In this document: positions 26,447 to 35,571 of the stretch, piece after piece
How the letters are laid out: every line of letters begins with the position of its first letter
Numbering within the stretch: the first letter of the stretch is position 1
Assembly: GCF_024436035.1 (NCBI RefSeq)
Contig: NZ_JANFNG010000012.1
Coordinates: 1 to 64,000, forward strand
Reading direction: 5' to 3'
Source of the DNA: Streptomyces humicola
GTDB lineage: Bacteria > Actinomycetota > Actinomycetes > Streptomycetales > Streptomycetaceae
Length of the DNA stretch: 64,000 bases
Made by a program: the position numbers and the translations under genes
Notes under the pieces: model-generated
The model's input: only the letters and a program-made list of their open reading frames with translations
The model's database searches: none
Told to the model about the DNA's origin: nothing

Positions 26447-26484
26447 GCGATATATCGCATCCTTCGGTAGTCGCGATGTATCGG
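26447..26484 (+). promoter_or_regulatory. Paired operator-like sites in the exporter promoter
   Basis: A perfect palindrome GCGATATATCGC (26447-26458) is followed 26 bases later by GCGATGTATCGG (26473-26484). TTGACG at 26435-26440 immediately upstream may be the -35. Such sites fit a PadR- or TetR-type repressor controlling the drug exporter. No such regulator gene adjoins the operon. Confidence 0.55.
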
Positions 26485-26585
26485 CATCGTCTCATGGGTG
26501 CCATGTGTTCCATGGCGTCGCTCCACCGCCGAACCCTCGATCGCGCGCTTTCTGATCACGCAACCCACACCTCGGGAGAACCCAC

Positions 26586-27578
26586 ATGCCAGGCGCCATC
26601 CATGCCGAAGGCCTGGTGAAGACCTTCGGCGACGTACGGGCTCTAGACGGCGTCGACCTCGATGTCCCCGAAGGCACCGTGCTCGGCCTGCTGGGCCCGA
26701 ACGGTGCCGGGAAGACCACCGCGGTACGCGTCCTGACCACCCTCCTCAAGCCTGACAGCGGCAAGGCCGTCGTAGCGGGGATCGACGTCCTCAAACACCC
26801 CAACGAAGTGCGGCGTTCGATCGGTCTTTCCGGCCAGTTCGCCGCCGTCGACGAATACCTCACCGGCCGTGAGAACCTGCAGATGGTCGGCAGGCTCTAC
26901 CAGATGACGGCACGCGCGGCCAAGGCTCGCGCCGCTGAGCTGCTGGAACGGTTCAACCTCGCCGAAGCAGCCGACCGGCCGGCCAAGACCTTCTCCGGAG
27001 GCATGCGGCGCCGCCTCGACCTCGCCGCGGCCCTCGTCGTCAGCCCGCCCGTGATGTTCATGGACGAGCCGACCACCGGCCTCGACCCGCGCAACCGCCA
27101 GCAGCTGTGGGAGGTCATCCAGGAGCTGGTGGCCGGCGGCACGACGCTGCTGCTCACCACGCAGTACCTGGAGGAGGCCGATCACCTCGCCCATGACATC
27201 TGCGTCATCGACCACGGCCATGTCATCGCGCGCGGCACCTCCGACGAGCTCAAGGCGAGGACCGGCGGCGAGCGCGTCGAGGTCGTCGTGCACGAGCGCG
27301 AGCTGCTGGCCACGGCCACCGCGGCACTCGCCGGCTTCAGCAAGGGCGCGCCGACCGTGGAGGAGCACACCCGGCGCATCACCGTCCCGGTCACCGGCGG
27401 CGCGAAGCTGCTCGCCGAGATCATCCGCGAACTCGACACCCGCGGCATCGAGATAGACGACATCGGGCTGCGCCGCCCGACCCTGGACGACGTGTTCCTC
27501 TCGCTCACCGGCCACGTCGCAGAAGCACCCGCAAACGAAGCAGCAGAACAGCAGCAGGCCGAGGAGGCAGCCAAGTGA
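26586..27578 (+). CDS. DrrA-type ABC exporter ATP-binding protein
   Basis: Daunorubicin-resistance-type ATPase of 330 residues. Walker A is LGPNGAGKTT, the signature FSGGMRRRLDLAAALV, Walker B VMFMDEPTTGLDP, and LLTTQYLEEADHLA carries the modified H-loop typical of DrrA (Gln for the usual His). The C-terminal DrrA domain reaches RPTLDDVFLSLTG. It acts with the downstream permease to export a drug-like or lipid substrate. GGGAGA lies 8 bases before ATG 26586. Paired dyads upstream suggest ligand-controlled expression. Confidence 0.92.
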   Translation: MPGAIHAEGLVKTFGDVRALDGVDLDVPEGTVLGLLGPNGAGKTTAVRVLTTLLKPDSGKAVVAGIDVLKHPNEVRRSIGLSGQFAAVDEYLTGRENLQMVGRLYQMTARAAKARAAELLERFNLAEAADRPAKTFSGGMRRRLDLAAALVVSPPVMFMDEPTTGLDPRNRQQLWEVIQELVAGGTTLLLTTQYLEEADHLAHDICVIDHGHVIARGTSDELKARTGGERVEVVVHERELLATATAALAGFSKGAPTVEEHTRRITVPVTGGAKLLAEIIRELDTRGIEIDDIGLRRPTLDDVFLSLTGHVAEAPANEAAEQQQAEEAAK

Positions 27579-28444
27579 CCGCCATAGCCGAAACCGCTGA
27601 AACCGCGGGAGGAGCGCTCGCCCCGCGTCCGGGCGGCGGCCCGGTCCAGGCGGTGCGCGACTCGCTCGTCGTCGCCAAGCGCAACCTGATCCGGATGCTG
27701 CGCATCCCCGAGGTCGTCATCTTCGGCCTCATCCAGCCGATCATGTTCGTGGTGCTGTTCTCCTATGTCTTCGGCGGCGCCATCCCCGTGCCCGGCCAGC
27801 ACGGCAACGACCCCGTCGTCTACCGTAATTACCTGATGGCCGGGATCTTCGCGCAGACCGTCACCTTCGCCACGGCAGGCGCGGGCGCCGGCATCGCCGA
27901 CGACATGCACAAGGGCCTGATCGACCGGTTCCGGTCGCTGCCGATGACCCGCGGCGCGGTGCTCACCGGCCGCACTCTCGCCGACCTGGTGCAGACCGCG
28001 CTGACCATGCTCGTGCTCTCCGTCGTCGCGCTGATCGTCGGTTGGCGGATCCACGACGGCTTCCCGAAGGCCCTCGCCGCGTTCGGACTGCTGCTCCTGC
28101 TCGGCTACGCCTTCTCCTGGATCGGCGCGCTCATCGGCCTGCTGGTGCGCACGCCGGAGGCGGCCACGTCCGGCGGCCTGATCTGGCTGTTCCCGCTGAC
28201 GTTCATCTCCAACGCGTTCGTACCGACCAGCGGCATGCCGGCGTTCCTGCGGACCGTGGCCGACTGGAACCCGTTCAGCGCCACCGTGCAGGCCTGCCGT
28301 CAGCTGTTCGGCAACCCGCAGGGAGTGACCTCCCACGCCTGGCCCATGGAGCACCCGGTCTGGGCCTCACTGCTGTGGTCGCTGCTGATCCTGCTCGTCT
28401 TCCGCACGCTGGCGGTGCGCAGGTACCGCTCGGCGACGGCCTGA
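27575..28444 (+). CDS. DrrB-type ABC-2 exporter permease
   Basis: Six-helix ABC-2 permease of 289 residues. The N-terminal cytoplasmic part (LVVAKRNLIRMLRIPEVVIF) precedes the first helix. DDMHKGLIDRFRSLPMTRGAVLTGR is the typical coupling loop and NAFVPTSGMPAFLRTVADWNPF lies near the last helices. GTG 27575 overlaps the ATPase stop by four bases, so translation is coupled. A strong bidirectional terminator follows. The substrate is not predictable. Confidence 0.92.
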   Translation: MTAIAETAETAGGALAPRPGGGPVQAVRDSLVVAKRNLIRMLRIPEVVIFGLIQPIMFVVLFSYVFGGAIPVPGQHGNDPVVYRNYLMAGIFAQTVTFATAGAGAGIADDMHKGLIDRFRSLPMTRGAVLTGRTLADLVQTALTMLVLSVVALIVGWRIHDGFPKALAAFGLLLLLGYAFSWIGALIGLLVRTPEAATSGGLIWLFPLTFISNAFVPTSGMPAFLRTVADWNPFSATVQACRQLFGNPQGVTSHAWPMEHPVWASLLWSLLILLVFRTLAVRRYRSATA

Positions 28445-28481
28445 GCCCGGCGGACCGGCGCCCAGACGCCGGGCGATGCGC

Positions 28482-28515
28482 GAGGCCCCCGTACCGCGGA
28501 CGGTACGGGGGCCTC
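28482..28515. terminator. Bidirectional terminator between the exporter operon and greA
   Basis: A perfect 15-bp stem (GAGGCCCCCGTACCG and complement) with loop CGGA lies between convergent genes, 37 bases after the permease stop and 31 bases from the greA stop. Confidence 0.88.
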
Positions 28516-28546
28516 GGCGCGTGAGCCTTCCGGCCGACGCTGCGGC

Positions 28547-29044
28547 TCAACCCTGGAACGGCTTGGCGTCGAGGATCTTCACCGACGCCGCCTTGCCGTT
28601 GGGCAGCTCGTAGGTGGCGTCCTGGCCGACCTTCTTGCCGTTGACTCCGGAGCCCAGCGGGGACTGCGGGGAGTACGTCTCGATCGTCGAGGAGACATAC
28701 TCGCGCGAGCCCAGCAGGAAGGTCAGGGTGTCGTCGGGGTCGCCGTCGAAGGCGATTGTGACCACCATGCCGGGCGCGACGATGCCGTTGTCCGCGGGCG
28801 CCTCGCCGACCTTGGCGTTCTGGAGCAACTGGGTCAGCTGGCGGATCCGCAGCTCCAGCTTGCCCTGGTCCTCGCGCGCCGCGTGGTAGCCGGCGTTCTC
28901 CTTGAGGTCGCCCTCCTGGCGGGCCTCTTCGATCTTGGCCACGATCTCGGCGCGTGCGGGACCCGACAGGTGCTCCAGCTCGGCCTTGAGCTGGTCGTAC
29001 GCCTCCTGGGTCAGCCAGGTGACGTTGTCGCTGGTCTGGGTCAC
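28547..29044 (-). CDS. greA: Transcription elongation factor GreA
   Basis: Binds the RNA polymerase secondary channel and stimulates cleavage of backtracked transcripts. The 165-residue protein has the N-terminal coiled coil with the acidic tip motif GDLKENAGYHAAREDQG and the C-terminal FKBP-like domain (SPLGSGVNGKKVGQDATYELPNG). GTG 29044 is the start, with GAGGAG a few bases upstream. The longer open frame to 29194 lacks family similarity. It lies with a DUF4307 gene and mca, an order I recall from actinobacteria generally. Confidence 0.95.
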   Translation of the reverse strand: MTQTSDNVTWLTQEAYDQLKAELEHLSGPARAEIVAKIEEARQEGDLKENAGYHAAREDQGKLELRIRQLTQLLQNAKVGEAPADNGIVAPGMVVTIAFDGDPDDTLTFLLGSREYVSSTIETYSPQSPLGSGVNGKKVGQDATYELPNGKAASVKILDAKPFQG

Positions 29045-29272
29045 AGGTGCTCCTCGTCGGTACTCGGCTTTGTAGCTTCTTGCTTGGTAGTGCTCTGTTG
29101 CCGTGCTCGTGCTCGTGCTCCGTCGGTCGGACGCATCCAGATGCACTGAACGCCCTCCCGACAAGCGTGCGCCACCTCGGGCGGGCGAAACCACGAGCGT
29201 AACAATTCCCGCGAGCGGGCGGGAGAAGGGAAGTGTTAAATCCGTTTCGCCCTGCGGCCGACCCGAAGGGTG

Positions 29273-29683
29273 TCAGTGCTGGTCAGCGCGTTGACAGCCG
29301 AGGAGCTCCGCGGTGGTTCCGCGGGCTGTGGTGCGGATCGTCACCATGGTGTCCACCACTGACGCGTGCTGCGCGAGCGTCACGTCCTTGCGGCCCACCT
29401 CGGACTGGTCCGGCGCTTGCGAGCGCAGCGTGCACACGGCCGTGGTGCCCACGGGTTTGTGGACCTCCAGATGGGCCTGCACTTCGGAGTCCGAGACGAC
29501 CGTGAACGTCACGACCTGCCCGCTGACGTCATTGGTGGACAGGTACCACCACGCCGACCAGCCCACGACCGCGAGCAGCACGGCGCCGAGCACCGCACCC
29601 AGCGCCTTCAGCCGCCGCTCGGTACGGGCCGCGTCCGCGCGTCCGTAACGCCCCTCGGGCAGCCGGTCGCGCACGGCGGTCAT
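29273..29683 (-). CDS. DUF4307 membrane protein
   Basis: A 136-residue protein with a basic cytoplasmic head, one membrane helix (LGAVLGAVLLAVVGWSAWWYL) and an outer beta-rich domain (VVTFTVVSDSEVQAHLEVHKP, AVCTLRSQAPD). The arrangement and its place between greA and mca match the DUF4307 family, whose function is unknown. GGAGG lies about 8 bases before ATG 29683. It is divergent from mca. Confidence 0.85.
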   Translation of the reverse strand: MTAVRDRLPEGRYGRADAARTERRLKALGAVLGAVLLAVVGWSAWWYLSTNDVSGQVVTFTVVSDSEVQAHLEVHKPVGTTAVCTLRSQAPDQSEVGRKDVTLAQHASVVDTMVTIRTTARGTTAELLGCQRADQH

Positions 29684-29823
29684 GATCGTTCCTCCACTAG
29701 GGGCCGCACAGCGGGGGGCCGCGGAATTATTCGCGGCCCTGCGTCGGTCACTATAGAGGGCGTTACCGCCAGCCACCGACACCACTCCTGCAGCCCGCCT
29801 GCAACGTGAATAAGGATCTTGCC

Positions 29824-30699
29824 TTGACCGATCAGCTGCGACTGATGGCCGTGCACGCGCATCCCGACGACGAGTCCAGCAAGGGCGCGGCGACGATGGC
29901 CAAGTACATTTCCGACGGCGTCGACGTCCTGGTGGCCACCTGCACCGGCGGTGAACGCGGTTCCGTGCTCAACCCCAAGCTCCAGGGCGACCCGTACATC
30001 GAGGAGAACATCCACGAGGTGCGCGCCCGTGAGATGGACCTGGCCCGCGAGATCCTCGGCGTCAAGCAGGCGTGGCTCGGTTTCGTCGATTCGGGCCTGC
30101 CCGAGGGCGACCCGCTGCCGCCGCTCCCCGAGGGCTGCTTCGCGCTGCAGGACGTCGAGGAGGCCGCCGGGGCCCTCGTCCGACTGGTCCGCGAGTTCCG
30201 CCCGCACGTGATGACGACGTACGACGAGAACGGCGGGTACCCGCACCCGGACCACATCATGACCCACAAGATCTCGATGGTGGCCTTCGAGGCCGCGGGC
30301 GATCCGGACCGCTACCCCGACGCGGGCGAGCCGTGGACACCGCTCAAGCTCTACTACAACCAGGGCTTCAACCGGCCGCGCACCCTCGCGCTCCACGAGG
30401 CGCTGCTCGCGCGCGGCATGGAGTCCCCGTACGGGGAGTGGCTCGAGCGCTGGGAGACCTTCAACCGGCGGGAGCACCAGCTCACCACCCGCGTGCCGTG
30501 TGGCGATTTCTTCGAGATCCGCGACAAGGCGCTGCTGGCGCACGCCACGCAGATCGACCCGGACGGGCCCTGGTTCCATGTGCCGATGGAGATCCAGAAG
30601 GAGGTCTGGCCGACGGAGGACTACGAGCTGGCGAAGTCGCGCGTGGACACCTCGCTGCCCGAGGACGACCTCTTTGCAGGCATTGACGGGGCCAGGTAG
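29824..30699 (+). CDS. mca: Mycothiol S-conjugate amidase
   Basis: Zinc enzyme that cleaves mycothiol adducts of toxins to mercapturic acids, which are exported, and glucosaminyl-inositol. Metal-binding motifs are VHAHPDDESSKG near the N-terminus and GGYPHPDHIMTHKIS around residue 145. FFEIRDKALLAHATQIDP near the C-terminus is typical of Mca rather than MshB. The start is taken as TTG 29824 because AAGGAT lies 6 bases upstream and the protein then begins TDQLRLMAVHAHPDD. A GTG at 29806 would add six residues. The following gene starts 3 bases later. Confidence 0.93.
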   Translation: MTDQLRLMAVHAHPDDESSKGAATMAKYISDGVDVLVATCTGGERGSVLNPKLQGDPYIEENIHEVRAREMDLAREILGVKQAWLGFVDSGLPEGDPLPPLPEGCFALQDVEEAAGALVRLVREFRPHVMTTYDENGGYPHPDHIMTHKISMVAFEAAGDPDRYPDAGEPWTPLKLYYNQGFNRPRTLALHEALLARGMESPYGEWLERWETFNRREHQLTTRVPCGDFFEIRDKALLAHATQIDPDGPWFHVPMEIQKEVWPTEDYELAKSRVDTSLPEDDLFAGIDGAR

Positions 30700-30702
30700 A
30701 CA

Positions 30703-30933
30703 ATGGCTGTCGTGAACGCTTCCTTCGCCTTCTTGGCCGCACATTCCAGCCACGTCGTCCAGCTGGCCGACTTCGACGAGAACAAGGTCACGCCGGGCCT
30801 GATCGGCTTTGTCGTCTTCGCGGCCATCGGCGGTGCCTGCTGGCTGCTGATGAAAAGCATGAACAAGCAATTCAAGAAGATCGATTTCGAAGAGGGAGGC
30901 GCCGCCGACGGCGGTGACACGACGGACGAGTAG
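30703..30933 (+). CDS. Small membrane protein co-transcribed with mca
   Basis: A 76-residue protein with one clear membrane helix (TPGLIGFVVFAAIGGACWLLM), then a basic stretch (KSMNKQFKKIDF) and an acidic tail. It begins 3 bases after the mca stop. Proteins of this kind follow mca in Streptomyces as I recall. Function is unknown; a role in mycothiol metabolism is only suggested by position. Confidence 0.8.
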   Translation: MAVVNASFAFLAAHSSHVVQLADFDENKVTPGLIGFVVFAAIGGACWLLMKSMNKQFKKIDFEEGGAADGGDTTDE

Positions 30934-30980
30934 TGCGTGCCCCCGGCCAGGGAGCACGCACCACGCCGCCGTCGCGCCCC

Positions 30981-33900
30981 TTACGCCGTAGGCGCGCCCT
31001 GTACGGAGAGACGGTCACCTGAGGAGCGGGTCGGGGTCATCCCGAGGCGCCAGACCTCCCACGGCTCACCCGGAAGCACGCCTCGCTGCAGCACCACGGA
31101 CCAGGCCTGCATGTACTCGCGCAGTGCCGGCTCGCGGCCCTCGTGGTCGGCGTCGACGAGTGCCGCCAGGTCCTCGCGGGCGGCCTTCGTGCCCTCCTCC
31201 GACGCCAGGGGCAGCAACGTGCAGCGCAGGAAGCGCGCCCAGTCCTCGCCCCGCCGGTCGCCGATCCCCGCGAAGAGCCTGCCGGCCTCCTCCGTGAGGT
31301 CGAGCGCCTCGGGGATCCGCTCATTGCCCGCGTCGATCACCGCAAGTTCGAGGCACGACCAGGCCTCGCCGTGTGCCACGCCCGCCCTGCGGAAGTCCTG
31401 GCGGGCATCCTGCAGCAATTGCCGGGCGAAGCCGCTGTTGCGCAGGTTGTCGACCTGGCGCGCCCGTTGGTCACGGGTGAGCCGGGCCGAGTGGTGCCGG
31501 GCGCAGGCGAGGCCGTAGACGTCGCGCATGCGGCTGAACATGGTGCGGGACCGTTCCAGCGAGCGCAGGCCCGCGTCCGTGTCGCCGGCCTCCTCCATGG
31601 CCTGGCCCAGGTAGTACAACGTCCACGCCTCGCCGCGGGCGTCCTCGTTGTCGCGGTGCCGGGACAGTGCCTCGTTCAGCTGCCGTACCGCCTCGTCGGC
31701 CTCGCCGAGCACCAGCCGGGCGCGTGCCAGCTGGGTCAGCGTCCAGGCGGTGCCGCGGTTGTCGCGGGTCACTGCGTACTCGTCCATCGCGTGACCCAGC
31801 TCGGTCTCCGCCAGCTCCACCTGACCCAGCAGCACATACACCTGGCCGAGCTGCATGTGTGCCCACGCCTGGCCGTGGACGCTCTCGCTCTCGCCGTGCA
31901 ACTCCAGTGCGAGCAGCAGCAGTTCCAGCGCCTCGCCGACCCTGCCCTGGTCGCGCAGGACGGCCGCGAGGGCATGCAGCGTCCAGGCACGGTCGGCCCG
32001 CAGCTCGTCGGTGGACTGCAGGTCCAGCGCCTCGTGCAGTTTGGCGGCCGCCTCCTGCAGGTTGCCCTGGTGGTGCAGGGTGATGCCGAGGCTGCACAGC
32101 GCGCGGGCCGCCCCCGCCGGGTGCTGCGCCTCGAAGTAGAGGTTCACCACCGAGGTGAGCGTCGAGCGGGCCCGGTCGAGTTCGCCCAGCTGGCGGGCGG
32201 CGATGCCGGTACGCCACTGCACGGAGCGCATCAGCAGCCCCTGGTCGACGCTTTGCGTCAGTTCGCTGATCTCACCGAGCCGGTACAGGTCGCCGCGGAG
32301 CAGGCAGTAGTCGCACAGCGCGCCGAGCAGGTGGAGCACGGCCGCCTGGTCGACGTCCTCGGCGCCGCGCAGCGTCGCCGTGATGAAGCTCGACTCGTCG
32401 TCCAGCCAGCGCAGCGCCTGGTCGAGTGAGGGAAAGCCGTGCGAGCCGACGGCGCCGCCCACGAAGGTGTCGGCGCGCGTCGAGGTCTTGCCGTCGACGA
32501 GGCGGATCACCGAGTCGGCGAGCTCGGAGTAGGTACGGATCAGGCGTTCCTGGGCGGCGGTGCGCTCGCTCTGCTCCTCCTCGTCCATCAGCCGCCGTCC
32601 TGCGAAGCCGCGGACGACGTCGTGGAGCCGGTAGCGGCTTCCGCGGACGTGCTCGATCAGCCCTGCCTGCGCCAGTTCCTCCAGCCTGCGTGCTGCCTCG
32701 CTCTCCTCGGTGGCCAGGAGCGCGGCCGCTGCGGCCGCGCCCAGGCTCGCCCGTCCGGCGATCGCGAGGCGGCGCAGCAGGCGACGGGACGGCTCCGGCT
32801 GGTCGTGGTAGCGCAGCGACAGCGCCCGCTCCAACGGGTCCAGCGGCCCGTACGCATCGAGGTCGTCGGCGAGGCGCCGCAGCGTACGGGAGCCGAGCGA
32901 GGAGCCGGCTATGGTCAGGGCGAGGGGCAGGCCGCCGCACAACTGCCGTATGCGCTCGGCCGATCGGGGGTCCTCGTCGAGCTCCTGGCCGCCGGTTCCC
33001 TCACCGGCGCCCTCACCGGCACTGGCGAGCGCGCGCAGCAGTTCGGTCGCGCTGCCGCTGCCCAGCTCCTCGACCTCCAGGGCGTGCACCCACGCCGACG
33101 GCAGGTCGAGGTCGAGGGGCGCGGCCGACGTGACCAGCACCAGGCTGTCGGAGTGCTCGGGGACGAGCGTGCGCACCTGCTCGGGGTCGGAGGCGTCGTC
33201 GAGCACGATGACGACCGGCGTTCCCGCGAGATGCTTCTGGTACTGCTCGCTCAGCCGTTTGACGTGCTGCTCCTGCGAGGGCCGCTCGCGGAAGAGCAAC
33301 TGCTCGCGCGGGGCGCCGAGCCGGTTGAGCAGATGCAGCAGCGCCTCCCTGGTGGACAGCGGCGGTTCTCCCTCCCGCCACCCACCGCCACCCATTGCAG
33401 GACGCGCTTCGCGCGGCTGTGTTTGATCGCCTCCGCGCAGCGTCACCACGCATGCGCCGCGGAACTGGTCGCGCAGCTGGTGCGCGGCGCGCACCGCGAG
33501 CGCGCTGCGGCCCGAGCCGGTCGGGCCGTACAGCATGACGACGGTGGGCTTGGTTTCGGTGGAGGCGCGGGCCTGCTGCACCCACTGGGTGATCTGCGAG
33601 AGGTGGGTATGGCGGCCGGGGAACGGGCCGTCGGCCTGCGGCAGGTGGGCGAACGACTGCGCCAGCACGGCGCGTTGGCGGGCCGCGGCAGAGCGGTCGC
33701 TGCGACGTGACTGCGCCGGCACCGCGGCCCTCGCCGTCTTCGCCGTCTTCAGCGGCGACGTCATCACCACGCGCTGCTGCTCCAGCCACGGCCGCACGCC
33801 GCGGCGCTCCAGGGCCGTGAGCCACTGCAGCCTCAGCTGTTCCGGCCCGCCGGGCTCGCCGCGCAGTGCGGCCCGGCGCCGGGCGGTGGGCCAGCGCACC

Positions 33901-34307
33901 GCGGCGGTCTTGGCGCCGGTGGCGACTGCGGCCGCCGCGCACACCGCGACGCCCGTGGTGAGCGCCGCGCCGCCGGAGAGCCCCTGCCCCAGGTCGATGG
34001 CGAAGGCGGTGGCCCCGCACACCCCGGCGAGCAGCAGGGGCGTGCCCAGCGGTTCACGGGCGGGGTCGGCGGGCTCGGCGTCCAGGGCGTGCAGGTAGGC
34101 GGCGTACTCCTCGGCGGCGCCCGCGGCGATCTCGTCGAGCGCTGCACGCGCCCGCGAGAGCAGAAGTTTCTCGTCCACCGGCCGCTTGGAGCCGCCGGCC
34201 TCCTCGGCGACCGCGTGCTCCAGCAGCCGTTCCGCATCCGCCCGGTGCTCCTCCCGCAGCTCGCGCAGCGTGAGAGGTGCTCCGACCGGCTCGGGCACGT
34301 CGTTCAA
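30981..34307 (-). CDS. Membrane-attached STAND (NB-ARC-like) ATPase with TPR repeats
   Basis: A protein of about 1108 residues. A helical N-terminal part leads to two hydrophobic helices (near 85-135), a linker, then a STAND NTPase module. Walker A reads [12 protein letters not shown] at about 259-270, Walker [12 protein letters not shown] and the GLPL motif [13 protein letters not shown]; the winged-helix segment ends [15 protein letters not shown], where LHD resembles the MHD motif. TPR units fill the C-terminal half. STAND proteins are ligand-triggered switches used in regulation, programmed death or defence. The Walker A lysine is replaced by arginine, so nucleotide handling may be altered. 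TTG 34307 sits behind GGGGGGAGAG; ATG 34346 and GTG 34298 are alternatives. No partner gene is adjacent. Confidence 0.85.
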   Translation of the reverse strand: MNDVPEPVGAPLTLRELREEHRADAERLLEHAVAEEAGGSKRPVDEKLLLSRARAALDEIAAGAAEEYAAYLHALDAEPADPAREPLGTPLLLAGVCGATAFAIDLGQGLSGGAALTTGVAVCAAAAVATGAKTAAVRWPTARRRAALRGEPGGPEQLRLQWLTALERRGVRPWLEQQRVVMTSPLKTAKTARAAVPAQSRRSDRSAAARQRAVLAQSFAHLPQADGPFPGRHTHLSQITQWVQQARASTETKPTVVMLYGPTGSGRSALAVRAAHQLRDQFRGACVVTLRGGDQTQPREARPAMGGGGWREGEPPLSTREALLHLLNRLGAPREQLLFRERPSQEQHVKRLSEQYQKHLAGTPVVIVLDDASDPEQVRTLVPEHSDSLVLVTSAAPLDLDLPSAWVHALEVEELGSGSATELLRALASAGEGAGEGTGGQELDEDPRSAERIRQLCGGLPLALTIAGSSLGSRTLRRLADDLDAYGPLDPLERALSLRYHDQPEPSRRLLRRLAIAGRASLGAAAAAALLATEESEAARRLEELAQAGLIEHVRGSRYRLHDVVRGFAGRRLMDEEEQSERTAAQERLIRTYSELADSVIRLVDGKTSTRADTFVGGAVGSHGFPSLDQALRWLDDESSFITATLRGAEDVDQAAVLHLLGALCDYCLLRGDLYRLGEISELTQSVDQGLLMRSVQWRTGIAARQLGELDRARSTLTSVVNLYFEAQHPAGAARALCSLGITLHHQGNLQEAAAKLHEALDLQSTDELRADRAWTLHALAAVLRDQGRVGEALELLLLALELHGESESVHGQAWAHMQLGQVYVLLGQVELAETELGHAMDEYAVTRDNRGTAWTLTQLARARLVLGEADEAVRQLNEALSRHRDNEDARGEAWTLYYLGQAMEEAGDTDAGLRSLERSRTMFSRMRDVYGLACARHHSARLTRDQRARQVDNLRNSGFARQLLQDARQDFRRAGVAHGEAWSCLELAVIDAGNERIPEALDLTEEAGRLFAGIGDRRGEDWARFLRCTLLPLASEEGTKAAREDLAALVDADHEGREPALREYMQAWSVVLQRGVLPGEPWEVWRLGMTPTRSSGDRLSVQGAPTA

Positions 34308-34365
34308 TGCTCTCCCCCCGTGTTCGATGTATATGGGGTGTCCCATGTGCGTGAGGTGGATGGAG

Positions 34366-34495
34366 GGCCGATCGACTCAGCCGCTCGACCTCTCCCTACC
34401 TCCTGCAGCATGCCGACAACCCTGTCGATTGCTCAGTGTGGGGTACTCAAGCTGTCATTGGCGCCATGTGATGGCCCATGAATCTTTCGAAGCCG
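34366..34495 (+). pseudogene. Decayed 5' fragment of a yyaL-type gene
   Basis: This segment aligns with the start of the complete gene at 50586. 26 bases at 34403-34428 are identical to 50625-50650, then about 60 bases are missing. Similarity resumes with a version of [19 protein letters not shown] in which the second cysteine is Arg. At positions where the two other copies differ it follows the element-borne copy (50586) and not the native left copy (35572). It is not translatable as a whole. It lies outside the present element, between the STAND gene and the secreted-protein gene. Confidence 0.7.
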
Positions 34496-34533
34496 GTCGC
34501 ATCGCGGCAGTGGATGGGCATCATCGTGAGGAC

Positions 34534-34572
34534 GGCTTCGGTCCACGGCTTCGGTCCACCGCTTCGGTCCGT
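34534..34572. repeat. Three tandem 13-bp repeats
   Basis: Two exact units GGCTTCGGTCCAC and one variant lie head to tail in the intergenic region after the yyaL relic and before a hairpin. Confidence 0.8.
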
Positions 34573-34580
34573 GAACAGCG

Positions 34581-34623
34581 GTCGACGGCGGGTTCGGCAG
34601 TGCGCCGAGATCCCGCCGTCGAC
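34581..34623 (-). terminator. Hairpin downstream of the D/R-rich secreted protein gene
   Basis: GTCGACGGCGGG and its exact complement form a 12-bp outer stem, with a smaller CGGC/GCCG inner stem. It lies about 115 bases past the stop at 34739 and may serve that gene. Confidence 0.6.
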
Positions 34624-34738
34624 TGACCCTTCCGTCCGTGGCTGAGACCCGCCGAGCCAGACCCGCCGTAGGCCCGGCGGGAATCAACCACGGTTTGCTT
34701 TCAGTTTCTGCAGTCGGAAGTACTCGTTAGAGAGTCGG

Positions 34739-35305
34739 TCAGTTCGAGGACCGGCGACGCATGGCGCCGATACCTGCGGCCAGACCGACCGCAGCCAGCG
34801 CACCGCCGGCGGCGACCTCCGGAAGGGCGGTGTTCATGACCGAGCCACCGACACCGGCCTTGACCGCGCCGACGGGCACCGCGTACGAGGTGCGCTCGCC
34901 CCGCTCGCCCCTGTGCCACTCGCAGCGGCTGATCCAGCCACGGGGCCAGCGGTCGTTGTCGCGGCGGTCGCGGTCGCGGAAGTCGCGGTCGCCGTCGAAG
35001 CGCCGGTCCCGGTCGCGGTCGCGGTCGCGGATCGTGCCCCGGACATAGCCGCTGTCCCAGCCGCGGCCGCAGCGGTGGTGCCAGTGGATGCGAACACGGC
35101 GGTGGTGGCGGTGGCGCCGGTTCCGGTGCCGGCCCCGGCCCTCGTCATTGAAGCCACCGTCACCTTGGTGGTCGTTGGCCACCACGTGCACCCCTCCGGT
35201 GCCGGAGGGCTGGGCCGCGGAAGCGGCGGTGGCAGCGGGCACCCCCAGCGCGATGGCGGAGGCCGCCATCGAGAGGGTTGCGATAGTAAGGCGCGTACGG
35301 CGCAT
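34739..35305 (-). CDS. Secreted Asp/Arg-rich protein with C-terminal hydrophobic segment
   Basis: A 188-residue exported protein. The signal peptide ends near ASA at 29-31. A highly charged central region follows with His/Arg runs and repeated Asp-Arg dipeptides (about 95-120). The C-terminal helix (AAGGALAAVGLAAGIGAM) with RRR at the end resembles a retention or sorting tail, but a clear LPXTG/LAXTG motif is absent; ALPEVAAG is the nearest. GGAGG lies 8 bases before ATG 35305. Base composition in the repeat is very biased (CGCGGTC units). Function unknown; a cell-surface polyampholyte is a fair description. Confidence 0.75.
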   Translation of the reverse strand: MRRTRLTIATLSMAASAIALGVPAATAASAAQPSGTGGVHVVANDHQGDGGFNDEGRGRHRNRRHRHHRRVRIHWHHRCGRGWDSGYVRGTIRDRDRDRDRRFDGDRDFRDRDRRDNDRWPRGWISRCEWHRGERGERTSYAVPVGAVKAGVGGSVMNTALPEVAAGGALAAVGLAAGIGAMRRRSSN

Positions 35306-35571
35306 GTTGTTTCCTCCATGCCTCTGCGGCGGCGTGGTTCTGTCTCCACGCTTACGAAGCGCCACAGATCGTCACTAAGAGGAACGTAAGATAAGAATCA
35401 AGGATGAACATGGCGAGATGGGACCATAAGGGTTGCTTAAGGGGATCTATCCACTCCCCCGGCCCATTCCCTGTACCTCACTTGGCGGCATATCCGGCAG
35501 CACGGCCGCCCGTTCACGGTTCAAGGTGCGGCGTTTGAGGGGCTCGCCGGGCGGTGCGCGAGGATAGGGGT

